The notes under the pieces: generated by a model
The model's input: only the letters and a program-made list of their open reading frames with translations
What the model was told of the DNA's origin: nothing
Database searches by the model: none
NCBI GenBank assembly: GCA_021817165.1
Contig: JAKAVT010000006.1
Span: 1-57,380 of the forward strand
Origin: Nanobdellota archaeon
GTDB lineage: Archaea; Nanobdellota; Nanobdellia; Parvarchaeales; Parvarchaeaceae
Direction of reading: 5' to 3'
DNA length: 57,380 nt
Part shown: piece after piece, positions 25,816 through 34,495 of the stretch
Layout of the letters: every line of letters begins with the position of its first letter
How positions within the stretch are numbered: the stretch's first letter is position 1
Translations under genes and position numbers: made by a program

Positions 25816-26229
25816 TTAAGGCTTTGAGCCAATGCCGCTAAGTAAAGATTTATAAAGATTACGATAATTTCTTTTGATTTTTTTGTCTGCCTCTTTATAC
25901 ACCTTTTTAAGGTCATACGAATTTTTTCTTAAATCACTTTCCACATTCAATAAAATCTTGTAGATCAGGCTTTGCATGGCCTTCTTATCCATCAGAGAAT
26001 ACAACAGGTTTGAAACGTTCTGCATTGAAGTTAACTCCATATATTTTTCAAGCAGTTTGTCCGTTTCGTCTTTGTTTGATTCATAGAATGAAACAAATTT
26101 TTCTGCGTTCTCGTCCAATTTTTTGTAGAATCTTCTAGCTACACCAATAGCTGCCTGTTTACTTAGAAAGAGATCATCTTCAGGATCATATATTAATTCA
26201 GCCAGATTCTTAATGCCTTTATTTTCCAC
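25816..26229 (-). CDS. Helical hypothetical protein
   Basis: No family recognised. The 137 residues are predicted to be almost wholly helical, with many Lys/Glu and no Cys. An IGVARRFYKKLDENAEKFV segment and a basic KKVYKEADKKIKRNYRNLYK segment stand out. It is monocistronic between the exosome operon and gapN. No signal peptide or membrane helix. Confidence 0.6.
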   Translation of the reverse strand: MENKGIKNLAELIYDPEDDLFLSKQAAIGVARRFYKKLDENAEKFVSFYESNKDETDKLLEKYMELTSMQNVSNLLYSLMDKKAMQSLIYKILLNVESDLRKNSYDLKKVYKEADKKIKRNYRNLYKSLLSGIGSKP

Positions 26230-26272
26230 ACTATAATCTATAATATTATTATAACCCTTTATAAGACTTTAT

Positions 26273-27796
26273 TTAATCCTTAAATTCTCCACTGTATGGC
26301 TTTCCGAGGTTCTTTGCTCCCAAGTTGAATATTATCGTTTTAATGTTTGTCATCTCTTCTATGCTGTATCCAACACCTTCCTTTCCCGCTCCGGAATCCT
26401 TTACTCCCCCAAATGGGAAGTATGCAGTTCCATGCGAAGGTGCGCCGTTTAATGTGACGTTTCCAACTTGCAATGCCTTCATCATTCCCCATCCTTTATA
26501 GAAATCATTTGTGAAAACCGAAGAGTCCAGTCCATATTTAGATTCGTTTGCGACTTTTACCGCTTCTTCTTCATTCTTTACTCTTATCACAGTTATTACC
26601 GGGCCGAATGTTTCTTCATTTGCGATCTCTGCAGTCAATGGAACGTTTTCAAGCAATGTCGGCTCATAATAAGAATCTTTGAATTTTCCGCCTGCAACAA
26701 GTTTAGCTCCTTTTTTGACGGCATCTTTTACCATTAAATCTATTCTTTCAGCTGCCTTTTTGTTTATTACCGGGCCCATATTAATGTCCTTTCCATTGAG
26801 AGGATTGCCAAACTTGTAATCTTTCAAGTGTTCTTTAAGTTTTTCATAGAATTTGTCGGCTATGGAATCAATGACTAATATGCGGCTTACAGCATCACAT
26901 CTTTGACCAGCTAATTCCAAAGAACCTTTTACGCATTCTTTTGCCGCCAATTCAAGGTCAGCATCCTCCAGTATTATAGCTGTTCCTTTTCCTCCCAACT
27001 CTAAGTGCGTTTTTTTGAGGCCAGCAACGCTTGAAATGTGCTTTCCAACGTTTGTGCTACCAGTAAAACTTATCATGTTTATCTTATCGCTTTCTGTCAA
27101 ATAATCGCCGGTTATCTCTCCGCTTCCGGTTATAACCTGCAATGTCCCAGAAGGCACACCACATTTTCTAAATATTTCTGCGCACATGAGCAATGCTATA
27201 GGATCAGAGCTTGGTGGTTTTATTATTACGGCGTTTCCAGAGAGAAATGCTGGCAGTATCTTTGCTACGGAAGTGTAAACCGGATAGTTGAATGGAGAAA
27301 TCCCTAAGACTACTCCCAACGGTTCACGTATGACTAATGCTATTTTTCTTGTAGTATCACTTGACCAATCCCCCGGGATATATTCTCCCATTATCTTTCT
27401 TGAATCTTCCATGCTTAATCTCAATCTTTCAATTGTTGCATTTATTTCCCCGTTTGCAGAGCTGTAGGCTTTTCCAGATTCCTTCATTAAAGTCTCTACT
27501 ATCTCTTCTCTATGCGCATCTATTTCCCTTCTTACCTTGTTTATTAGCTCTAAACGGTCTATAGCCGCGAGATCCCTTATTTTATGTTTGTTTTCATCTG
27601 CAGACTTTAACGCAAGCTCTAAATCTTCTTTGCTTACTAATCCGACTTCAGCTATCTTGCTTTCGTCCACGCTGCTTATTAGATCAAATTTATCCTTTGT
27701 TTTAACCCACTTTCCGTCTATCAGAACCTTAAATCTTGGGTATTCCTCATTCTCGTATATTTCAGAGAAGTATTCACTTAGTTTTAGTTTTTCCAT
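26273..27796 (-). CDS. gapN: NADP-dependent non-phosphorylating glyceraldehyde-3-phosphate dehydrogenase (GapN), aldehyde dehydrogenase family
   Basis: Oxidises glyceraldehyde 3-phosphate directly to 3-phosphoglycerate, the archaeal bypass of phosphoglycerate kinase. The aldehyde dehydrogenase core is complete: FTGSTNVGKHIS, catalytic general base in LELGGKG, nucleophile Cys in AGQRCDAVSR (a GapN-like sequence), NEETFGPV and the PFGGVKDSGAG end. An ATG at 27796 behind GGAAGGTG is preferred over a GTG at 27805. It works one step before the phosphoglycerate mutase encoded at 53218. Other aldehydes cannot be excluded. Confidence 0.8.
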   Translation of the reverse strand: MEKLKLSEYFSEIYENEEYPRFKVLIDGKWVKTKDKFDLISSVDESKIAEVGLVSKEDLELALKSADENKHKIRDLAAIDRLELINKVRREIDAHREEIVETLMKESGKAYSSANGEINATIERLRLSMEDSRKIMGEYIPGDWSSDTTRKIALVIREPLGVVLGISPFNYPVYTSVAKILPAFLSGNAVIIKPPSSDPIALLMCAEIFRKCGVPSGTLQVITGSGEITGDYLTESDKINMISFTGSTNVGKHISSVAGLKKTHLELGGKGTAIILEDADLELAAKECVKGSLELAGQRCDAVSRILVIDSIADKFYEKLKEHLKDYKFGNPLNGKDINMGPVINKKAAERIDLMVKDAVKKGAKLVAGGKFKDSYYEPTLLENVPLTAEIANEETFGPVITVIRVKNEEEAVKVANESKYGLDSSVFTNDFYKGWGMMKALQVGNVTLNGAPSHGTAYFPFGGVKDSGAGKEGVGYSIEEMTNIKTIIFNLGAKNLGKPYSGEFKD

Positions 27797-27889
27797 GGTT
27801 ATCACCTTCCTGTTATCAATGATAAATAATTATTAGTATAAACACCTTTTTGTTTGTATTGTTAAACGTTAATAAAAATTATATTAAGC

Positions 27890-28843
27890 TTATTCTATAT
27901 TATCCTCTACGCTTTTTGCCGAAGGATTGACTTGCGTTGGCTGTGCTTGGTAACCAGGTCCCGTTAATGCTACGAATAGTCTGTAGCCCAATCCGGCGGA
28001 ATAATATGAAGATAAACGATATCCTAGATACGGGATTAACCCTACGTCCTTAAGATAACTTGCGGTTTTTTTTCTTATCACTTTATTCGCAGCTTTGAAC
28101 TTATCCATATCGAATCTAAGACTATTTTTACTAAGGTAGGAAGTATATGCTGGTTCGTCTATAAATTTGAATTTATATTTTTGTGCTATCCTCAAGTACA
28201 TGTCCCAGTCCTCTGCGGTTTTGAGCTTATCATCAAAGCCTCCGGCTTTTTCGAAACATTCTCTTTTTATAAGTCCTGCGCTAGAATCTACTACACAACC
28301 CTTTGTAAGCCTTTTATGGAGGTTTTTTGCATAACCCTGTTCGTCTTTTCTAAAAATCGTAGGTACCTGGCGCGTGCGTCCAGACGGCCTAACTTCTATG
28401 TGTGAACAGTATACTACGCCGGTATCTGCATTCTCTCCCTCAAAACCTGCCAATAATATTTGGAGTTTCTGGGGTTTCATGACTATATCATCATCTTGAA
28501 AAGTAATATAAGCCCCATTTGCTTGAGCTAACGCTAAGTTTCTTGCAGCTGCTGGCCCGGTACCTGCGTCACGTAAGTACCTTATTCTTGGATCCTTTTC
28601 GGAGTATTGTTCTATTATTTTACGGCTGTCTTCATTATCTGAACCGTCAACAACAAGCAATTCAAAATCTTTATATGTTTGGCTTAGCACGCTTTCTATA
28701 GAAGTCTTCAATTGTTCCGGCCTGTTCCTTGTAGCCAGGATTACGCTCAGATTTGGCTTTCCGACGGCCATTCCGCTGTCAGCACTATTTATATTGCTTC
28801 TGTTATCTTTATTTAGCATATTTTCTAAGTTTATATTATCCAT
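27890..28843 (-). CDS. Family 2 glycosyltransferase
   Basis: GT-A fold sugar transferase: LSVILATRNRPEQLKTSIESVL, LLVVDGSDNE, GPAAARNLAL, the metal-binding DDD in TFQDDDIV, and a later GGFDDKLKTAEDWDMYLR with ED. Likely adds sugars to surface glycans or lipids. The frame extends to 28912, but TATA elements (about 28860-28880) lie within that extension, so ATG 28843 is the likely start. The C-terminal ~60 residues are divergent. Confidence 0.85.
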   Translation of the reverse strand: MDNINLENMLNKDNRSNINSADSGMAVGKPNLSVILATRNRPEQLKTSIESVLSQTYKDFELLVVDGSDNEDSRKIIEQYSEKDPRIRYLRDAGTGPAAARNLALAQANGAYITFQDDDIVMKPQKLQILLAGFEGENADTGVVYCSHIEVRPSGRTRQVPTIFRKDEQGYAKNLHKRLTKGCVVDSSAGLIKRECFEKAGGFDDKLKTAEDWDMYLRIAQKYKFKFIDEPAYTSYLSKNSLRFDMDKFKAANKVIRKKTASYLKDVGLIPYLGYRLSSYYSAGLGYRLFVALTGPGYQAQPTQVNPSAKSVEDNIE

Positions 28844-28984
28844 ATTACTACTATTCAGATATAAATAGATATAAATACCTATCGGCTGTGGTAAATTTGG
28901 CCTTTTTCGCAAATACTAGGCTATAGCCGCATTTACTATGTTAGTCTGTCAAGATCCTTAAAAGTGATATATCTACACCCGTGA

Positions 28985-29464
28985 CTACAAAACGTGTCTA
29001 ATCTTGGTCCTTTCTAGATACGGGACAGGACAGCCGTCAAGGCCATTTCTGTTATCTTTACTGGTATGAAAACAGTCCTCCTGCATCATCATCTGGTAGG
29101 TTCTTAATTCGAACCCAGTGAGTGGTTTTATCCGCAAGTTCACTCTTTTTTCATCCCGATAGAGCTCGTAAACAGTTCCGAGACGTTTCGTGAAGTAAGA
29201 GTTGCTTTTTGGGGTATCCAACGGCCCGCTATAAGAAATATCTATCACACACAAGTCCGTGTTGAGAAGATCCCAAACTTCTTTTAATTTTTTCCCGTTC
29301 TCTTTTCTTCTTATTGATTTTAAGTAATCTCCTATGTCTTTATCAAAAACAGCGACTCCCACGTAGTCTAGTCCCAGTAGCGAGTCAGCCCTGCTGAAGT
29401 AACCTATGTCCCAGCACTCCATCCCATCTGTCTTCACCTTTTTGAATATGTCCTCTAATTTCAT
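28985..29464 (-). CDS. Hypothetical protein
   Basis: Not recognised. An alpha/beta soluble protein of 159 residues starting MKLEDIFKKVKTDGMECWDIGYF, with a DLCVIDISYSG strand and a Cys/His-containing end (EDCFHTSKD...GCPVPYLE). It lies between a glycosyltransferase and the decayed transposon end, so it may be accessory. No signal peptide. Confidence 0.5.
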   Translation of the reverse strand: MKLEDIFKKVKTDGMECWDIGYFSRADSLLGLDYVGVAVFDKDIGDYLKSIRRKENGKKLKEVWDLLNTDLCVIDISYSGPLDTPKSNSYFTKRLGTVYELYRDEKRVNLRIKPLTGFELRTYQMMMQEDCFHTSKDNRNGLDGCPVPYLERTKIRHVL

Positions 29465-29538
29465 ACTAACTTGTTAGGCATATCAGTATTAATTGCTTTC
29501 TTTCCCGCACCTAGATTTATCAAAGGTGAGCGGGAAAA

Positions 29539-29559
29539 CCCACATGCTTTAGAGGTGGG
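29539..29559 (+). mobile_element. Terminal hairpin of an IS200/IS605-type element
   Basis: CCCAC and GTGGG flank a loop ATGCTTTAGAG, the imperfect hairpin seen at the ends of IS200/IS605 elements, where TnpA recognises single-stranded DNA. It sits 59 nt before a TnpB-like start. Neither tnpA nor a matching right end was identified. Confidence 0.5.
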
Positions 29560-29617
29560 ATGAAAAGCTAACTGGAAGAATGGAAAACATAAACAGCAGA
29601 AGGATTAGGATAATAAT

Positions 29618-29785
29618 ATGTTGACAGCATACAAATTCAGATTGTATCCAAACGAGGAACAGAAAGAAACATTTTCCAAATACTTCGGCTGCAACAGAGT
29701 AATTTGGACAATCGAATTTGTGCCATATACGGGTAGGATGATTCGAGAGTACTCAAAGAAGAGCACCGTATTTTCGGCAGGATGA
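29618..29785 (+). pseudogene. TnpB (IS200/IS605 OrfB) remnant
   Basis: The 55 codons begin MLTAYKFRLYPNEEQKETFS and continue KYFGCNRVIW, the conserved N-terminus of TnpB, the RNA-guided nuclease of IS200/IS605 elements. Similarity stops after residue 30 and the frame closes at 29785. The RuvC and zinc-finger parts are absent. The rest of the gap up to 29976 holds only scrambled fragments (for example a 55-codon open stretch ending at 29996 that is not recognised). The element is dead. Confidence 0.75.
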
Positions 29786-29976
29786 ACAGTGCAGGAACTA
29801 TTATCCTCTGCAGGAATTACCATGATAAAATAATAGCCTTGCAAAACGAGACTGTACCATCCGATCGAAAAGCCGATTCCAATCCAAATATGCTGCCTAT
29901 GAACTAAAATCTATAGGCGCACTTAACATTAGAACTGGCAAAGAACTAATCAAAACCTCAGAAGAGATTCTTAAAT

Positions 29977-30909
29977 ATGACAAAGGCAGAAATTAGAGTT
30001 TACTCCGAAACAGGGAAACCAAAGAAAAAGTTATTAATACCTGCCGCTATACAATCACTAATGGAGAAACCCATAATGCTTGTAATTACTGCAGTGATAG
30101 CTGTTGTGGCTATACTTATTGTGGTTGCATTTGCAACGCACGTTTTAAAACCCGCTAGTGTTAGTGTGCCGTCTTCTTTCTCTAATTTAACCAGCGGTAC
30201 ATCAATGTTTGCCGCTTCTTCTAATTTATATAATGCCGCTACTTCATTTAATGAATCTTACAATTTTTACTTTTCGCCATCGCCAACCGATGTTTCCAAT
30301 TTATCTGTGGTTAATGGTACGTTTTGGATAGCAAAATACAATAATCTTTTTAGAGGCTCACTTGAGTATGAAACCTCCCTACCATCTATATCCAGCAAAG
30401 TAACTGCGTCACTAATATACAATGGTAGTGAAATCATTGTGTGCAATAAGCAAATTTTCGTGAATGATACGCCTTTAAACAGTACAATGGCTGCTTCATT
30501 AGCATCGATAAATTCGAGACCAACAGTATGTAATACCTCCTCCTTAAATGGAGCAACACCATTTGATGTAGCGGCTAGCTTTGCTGTAGCCCCTTTTAGC
30601 GCATTGTCACCCAATTCTAATTACAGTAGCTTCGTAAAAAGTTTTGCTAATTCAACTATAAAGTTCTTAGGCATCAAGACCTATCTCGGTGAAAATTGCT
30701 ATTTGGAAGAGCTTACGCCTAAGGTTAATCCAGCTTCAGGCCTATCTTTCTTTGATTGTGTATCGGCTAAAAATGGTCTTCCTCTTTCTATAACCTTTGA
30801 AATAAATAACTCTGTTGCTCTAAAAAGTAGTTTATCTGCAATTAATTCAGCACCGACTAGCCAAGCGGCAATAACTAATTTGCCTCTAAATGCAACTCTA
30901 GGCAGTTAA
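29977..30909 (+). CDS. Membrane-anchored extracellular protein
   Basis: No family recognised. A basic N-terminus (KPKKK) is followed by a single transmembrane helix at about residues 33-55, then ~250 Ser/Asn/Thr-rich residues with many glycosylation sequons and several cysteines (VCNK, TVCN, NCYLEE, FDCVS) that could form disulfides outside the cell. Topology is N-in, C-out. The start is uncertain: an ATG at 30061 also precedes the helix. The gene sits directly behind the TnpB remnant, which may have replaced its original upstream region. Confidence 0.65.
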   Translation: MTKAEIRVYSETGKPKKKLLIPAAIQSLMEKPIMLVITAVIAVVAILIVVAFATHVLKPASVSVPSSFSNLTSGTSMFAASSNLYNAATSFNESYNFYFSPSPTDVSNLSVVNGTFWIAKYNNLFRGSLEYETSLPSISSKVTASLIYNGSEIIVCNKQIFVNDTPLNSTMAASLASINSRPTVCNTSSLNGATPFDVAASFAVAPFSALSPNSNYSSFVKSFANSTIKFLGIKTYLGENCYLEELTPKVNPASGLSFFDCVSAKNGLPLSITFEINNSVALKSSLSAINSAPTSQAAITNLPLNATLGS

Positions 30910-31113
30910 ATTTGTATTATAATAGCATAGAGAACCATAATGATAAAAAACTGGAGGCATTACTGCAATTGTAATAAGCATAGCACACATTAATGCTATT
31001 ATGTTCAACTCTAATGGGTTTTCCTACTTTTCATTTCTTTTATTACTTAAATACCTGAAGTAAATAATAAAATAGTATCATTTCTTTGGGATAGCATTAT
31101 CCCCAATAGGAAA

Positions 31114-31188
31114 TGGGGCAGCTGGGATTTGAACCCAGGACCACCAGCGCCCTAGGCTGGTGTCATAACCAAGCTAGACCACTGCCCC
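31114..31188 (-). tRNA. tRNA-Pro (apparent anticodon AGG)
   Basis: A perfect acceptor stem GGGGCAG/CTGCCCC with discriminator A, T arm CTGGG-TTCAAAT-CCCAG and anticodon stem CCAGC/GCTGG are seen on the minus strand. The seven-base loop is CUAGGGC, so with U33 in place the anticodon reads AGG. G35, G36 and A73 agree with proline identity. Archaea normally use GGG, UGG and CGG for proline, so an A34 is unexpected. CCA is not encoded; no intron. It lies 33 nt after tRNA-Arg(GCG) on the same strand. Confidence 0.85.
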
Positions 31189-31221
31189 CGAATAAATGAT
31201 TGTTATTTTTTATTATTTAAT

Positions 31222-31295
31222 TGCCCCTGCTGGAATTTGAATCCAGATATCAGGCTCCGCAGGCCTGCGTTCTATCCAAGTTAGACTACAGGAGC
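31222..31295 (-). tRNA. tRNA-Arg (anticodon GCG)
   Basis: Acceptor stem GCTCCTG/CAGGGGC (one G-U pair), anticodon stem CAGGC/GCCTG with loop CUGCGGA give anticodon GCG; discriminator A. T loop TTCAAAT is canonical. The D stem is weak (one mismatch). Probably transcribed together with tRNA-Pro from the TATA box at 31324-31337. Confidence 0.93.
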
Positions 31296-31323
31296 ATTTC
31301 TTCTATAAATTATTGCTTTCAAT

Positions 31324-31337
31324 CTTTATATATAAAG
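31324..31337. promoter_or_regulatory. Symmetric TATA box shared by divergent genes
   Basis: CTTTATATATAAAG is a perfect 14-bp palindrome. Its centre lies about 25 nt before the ATG of the plus-strand gene at 31356 and about 35 nt before the 5' end of tRNA-Arg on the minus strand. It is the only strong TATA element in the 60-bp gap, so it probably serves both directions. Confidence 0.55.
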
Positions 31338-31355
31338 TACCGTCAAATCTAATAA

Positions 31356-32063
31356 ATGGAAAGGTCCAGTCTGGATTATTTGCTGGAAACCACTATTAAT
31401 AAGCTAAGCAGCAGCTTTCCAAAATTAAAAAAAATAGGTGCGTTTAACATTAAAAATTATTCCATTGAGTCGCTGCCTAAGAATATTCTGGGGTCATATA
31501 ATTTTGAAAATGGCAAAATAATCATCAATTCGTCTACAGACTATAACGGCAATAAATACGAAGAAGAGCTTTTTGACACGATTATACACGAAGAAGCGCA
31601 TTTCATTGAAAAGAAGCTTAAAAAGGAGCCCTTTGAAAATTACTTGTTTTCTCATTCTGTCTATTGGTTCGGTATATACAAAATGCTTGGAGGCAATCTA
31701 AACGGGTTTTATACGAAAAGCAATGATAATCGGGATTTATTTGTAGACTTTTCGATTTTAAATTATGACATTAACCTGCTTCGTAGCATAGAAAACAATT
31801 ACGACAGCAAAATAAAATCGCTTACAGCTGATTTAAGAAAGCCTCTTTCAGAGTTGATTTCAAATACGCTCATAATGGACTTTTCAAATTTCAAGGGTTC
31901 TAAGGAGGGATTTTTGCAGAATATCTCATCTTTAAATGATGGCAGTTCTATCGTTGTCTTTGAGCCAGGGAAAGATTTTGAAGTAATAGAAAAAGGCAAA
32001 CTGGCAAAGATAAAAATAAATTACGATTTTAAAAACCTAAAAAGCTCGGTGGAATACCTGTAA
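31356..32063 (+). CDS. Hypothetical protein with an HExxH motif
   Basis: No family is named. Residues ~75-85 read TIIHEEAHFIEKKL, an HExxH zinc-peptidase signature on a helix, preceded by a strand-rich N-terminus (INSSTDYNGNKYEEELFD). FSHSVYWFGIYKML and NRDLFVDF follow, where a third metal ligand could lie. No membrane helix. It ends base-to-base against the convergent htpX gene. A leaderless start at 31356 fits the TATA box. A metalloprotease function is inferred from the motif alone. Confidence 0.6.
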   Translation: MERSSLDYLLETTINKLSSSFPKLKKIGAFNIKNYSIESLPKNILGSYNFENGKIIINSSTDYNGNKYEEELFDTIIHEEAHFIEKKLKKEPFENYLFSHSVYWFGIYKMLGGNLNGFYTKSNDNRDLFVDFSILNYDINLLRSIENNYDSKIKSLTADLRKPLSELISNTLIMDFSNFKGSKEGFLQNISSLNDGSSIVVFEPGKDFEVIEKGKLAKIKINYDFKNLKSSVEYL

Positions 32064-32957
32064 TCATATATTAAGCTCGTCTCTTACACGATTTATGTTC
32101 TTTATTCTTTTTTCCAAAGTTGGATGCGTTGAAAATAAGTTCATAAGCGAATGTGCTGAAAAGTTATTCACAATGAATAAAGAAGAGTAAGCGCCCGGTT
32201 GCGGATTGCTTTGCCGATTTCTGCTGAATGCAGATCTTTTACTTGCTACGCTTACATTGCTTATCTTTTGCAATGATGATATCAATTGATCTGGTTTTCT
32301 TAAAAGTCTTACGCTACCCTCATCGGCGTATGCTTCCCTGTCCCTTGATATACCGAGCTGCACGAACATTGCGCCTATCGGTATGAGTATGGCGGCTACA
32401 ATAAGTATTATTCCGCTCCCGTTGTTTCTTTCATCCAGTCCGCCAAAAAACTCGGAAAAAAGTATCACGTTTCCTATATAGGATATCAGCGTTGCGATTG
32501 TCGCTGCTATTGTGGATATCAGTATATCTTTATGCGTTATATGGCTAATTTCATGGCCTATCACCGCTTCTAATTCGTTGTCATCTAGCATTTTTAATAT
32601 GCCGGAAGTTGCGACCACAACAGAATGGTTTTCATCCTTTCCAGTAGCGAATGCATTTGGAACGTCGGTTGGCATTATTCCAACCCTTGGCATGGGAATG
32701 TTCGCTTGCTGGGAAACTTTCTCTACAATGTCGTAGAATCTTGTATTTTCTGGCCTGTCTATTATCTTGCTCCTCGTCATTTTTATCGCTATGGAATCGC
32801 TTTTGAAGTATGAGAATAAGTTCATTGCTATTGCTATTAAAAAAAAGACGGAAAGCCATACAAAGAGATTTCCGAGAAAGTACCCTATCAAAGCCCCGAA
32901 ACCTAGTAGTATGAGGGACAACGCACTAAATAACAATGCTATCTTTGCTATTGGCAT
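32064..32957 (-). CDS. htpX: HtpX-type M48 zinc metalloprotease
   Basis: Membrane-bound quality-control protease. Two N-terminal hydrophobic helices (about residues 6-28 and 31-50), catalytic HEISH (H135, E136, H139) and a downstream REAYADEGSVRL supplying the third zinc ligand are all present, with two further membrane segments between (about 150-200). GIMPTDVPNAFATGK is family-typical. The length of 297 is normal. It degrades misfolded membrane proteins and here neighbours the chaperone cluster. Confidence 0.93.
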   Translation of the reverse strand: MPIAKIALLFSALSLILLGFGALIGYFLGNLFVWLSVFFLIAIAMNLFSYFKSDSIAIKMTRSKIIDRPENTRFYDIVEKVSQQANIPMPRVGIMPTDVPNAFATGKDENHSVVVATSGILKMLDDNELEAVIGHEISHITHKDILISTIAATIATLISYIGNVILFSEFFGGLDERNNGSGIILIVAAILIPIGAMFVQLGISRDREAYADEGSVRLLRKPDQLISSLQKISNVSVASKRSAFSRNRQSNPQPGAYSSLFIVNNFSAHSLMNLFSTHPTLEKRIKNINRVRDELNI

Positions 32958-32990
32958 ACTTAATTACAACTTTTCGGCATTTAATCCTAT

Positions 32991-33482
32991 TTAACCTATA
33001 TATTGTTCCGTTTTGCCCTGCTTTTCTTTCTTTTTAAAGTACTCTAGCGCGCCGCTTATTATATGATTGAGTTGTTCTTTCATTTTGTCCATTTTGTCCA
33101 GCATATCCTCGTGTATCTTGATTAAATCTTCCGCAGTGTAGTCCTTTAAGCTAGTAAGTATTTTCAGCAGATAAAGCACGTTTTCCATGCATTCGTCGGA
33201 AAGCTTTGATACTTCCTGCTGCTTGTTTTCTTCCTTTACATATTTGTTTATTATTATGTTTTCTTCAGAAGAGGGGTTTGAATATATTGAAAAAAGTATG
33301 TCGTTCATGGCTCTAAGATCCAAAAAGTCCCCGTCTATGAGCCAGTTCATGAATACTTTCTCATCCGGGAACGTATTATATTTTTGCGTAGAGCTTATCC
33401 TCTGCATGTAATACTTCTCTTTGTTTAGTCCTTTTTCTTTCAGCTTTTCAAAGTAATAATCTGCGTCTTTTTCCTCATTCAT
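32991..33482 (-). CDS. Helical hypothetical protein
   Basis: Not recognised. 163 acidic/basic residues, predicted all-helical, with YYFEKLKEKGLNKEKYYMQ at the start and an amphipathic KIHEDMLDKMDKMKEQLNHII coil near the end. It ends 33 nt before the htpX start on the same strand, so the two may form a short operon. No membrane helix. Confidence 0.6.
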   Translation of the reverse strand: MNEEKDADYYFEKLKEKGLNKEKYYMQRISSTQKYNTFPDEKVFMNWLIDGDFLDLRAMNDILFSIYSNPSSEENIIINKYVKEENKQQEVSKLSDECMENVLYLLKILTSLKDYTAEDLIKIHEDMLDKMDKMKEQLNHIISGALEYFKKKEKQGKTEQYIG

Positions 33483-33567
33483 TCTTTTTTAGAGCGATTT
33501 TTATAAATATATAGTTTTTTATCCGCGCAGTGGAAACTTTTAAATACTAATACTCTCATAGAATGCT

Positions 33568-34011
33568 ATGATAATAAATTACTTGATAACAAAGGTCGAT
33601 GCCAAAAGAGAAGATAACATACCTCCCGAAACGCAGATGGGCATATCTAACAATATAACGGTTTTGGACGTCGAAAAAGACGAAAAATTCAAGGTTCTTA
33701 AATTTCAGTTCAGATTCGACGCAAAGTTCACCGCTAACGGTTCGGATGAATTGGGGCACATTGTGATAGAAGGATTCATAGTGCATACTTCCGAGGATAT
33801 CGATAAAATATACAATAAATGGCAGGATGAAAAAGTGCTTGACGATTCCATAACAGAAGAAGTGCTGCAGACCAGCCTTAACATAAGCATAATAGAAGCG
33901 ATGTCACTTTCAAAGATGCTGCAGCTTCCATCGATTTTGCCTTTGCCGAAAGTTTCGACGGAAAAGAAGGATGAGAAGAAAGAAAAAGATAAAAAGAGTA
34001 AAAATCAATAA
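33568..34011 (+). CDS. Possible SecB-like chaperone
   Basis: No firm assignment. Beta-rich residues ~35-75 (FKFQFRFDAKF, GHIVIEGFIVHT) are followed by a KWQDEKVL helix, EEVLQTSLNISIIEAMSLSKML and a proline-rich LPSILPLPKV segment. This order resembles the SecB fold, with a C-terminal Lys-rich tail (~20 residues). Archaeal SecB-like proteins have been proposed. It is the first gene before grpE-dnaK-dnaJ on the same strand (31-nt gap), which supports a chaperone role. A TATA element near 33537-33546 points to a leaderless start. Confidence 0.5.
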   Translation: MIINYLITKVDAKREDNIPPETQMGISNNITVLDVEKDEKFKVLKFQFRFDAKFTANGSDELGHIVIEGFIVHTSEDIDKIYNKWQDEKVLDDSITEEVLQTSLNISIIEAMSLSKMLQLPSILPLPKVSTEKKDEKKEKDKKSKNQ

Positions 34012-34042
34012 AAATAGACATTAACTATTAAAGCCAGTTTTT

Positions 34043-34495
34043 ATGGAAGACAATACAAATGCCGTGCAAGACATAAATGTCGAAAATCAGGAAGAACAAA
34101 AGGAAGAGGACTATAAGTCAAAGTATCTATATCTGCTGGCAGAAGTAGACAATTACAAGAAGTCGAAAGAAAAGGAGATAGTAGAATACATAAAATATTC
34201 AAATGAGCGGCTTATCCTTGACATGCTTAAGGTATTGGATGACTTTGACAGCATATTGAAGCAGGATCAAGACGAAAAGGTAAAAGCGCTTTACAAAGCG
34301 CTTCTTTCTGTGTTATCCCATTACGGTCTGGAGGAGATGGAGGTAGTTGGCAAGGATTTTTCGTCTGATATAGCAGAAGCAGTGGCAACTGAAGAAGGTG
34401 GAGAAGGAAAAGGAAAGATAATAGAGGAGGTGCAGAAAGGTTATAAACTTAACGGAAAAATAATAAGATATCCGAAGGTTAAAATCAGCGTATGA
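34043..34495 (+). CDS. grpE: GrpE nucleotide exchange factor
   Basis: Exchanges ADP for ATP on DnaK. An acidic N-terminus leads into a long coiled coil ([20 protein letters not shown]), then the four-helix part with [13 protein letters not shown] and a beta-wing ending [22 protein letters not shown]. Length 150 is on the short side. Overlaps the dnaK start by 4 bp. Confidence 0.9.
   Translation: MEDNTNAVQDINVENQEEQKEEDYKSKYLYLLAEVDNYKKSKEKEIVEYIKYSNERLILDMLKVLDDFDSILKQDQDEKVKALYKALLSVLSHYGLEEMEVVGKDFSSDIAEAVATEEGGEGKGKIIEEVQKGYKLNGKIIRYPKVKISV

Noticed and set aside
29829..29996. Open stretch ending KELIKTSEEILKYDKGRN in the TnpB debris.
   Set aside because: No start codon, overlaps the next gene's start and is not recognised; treated as debris.
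31114..31188. Reading the AGG tRNA as tRNA-Leu(UAG) by shifting the loop by one base.
   Set aside because: It would lose U33 and the 5-bp stem, and the short variable loop excludes a leucine tRNA.
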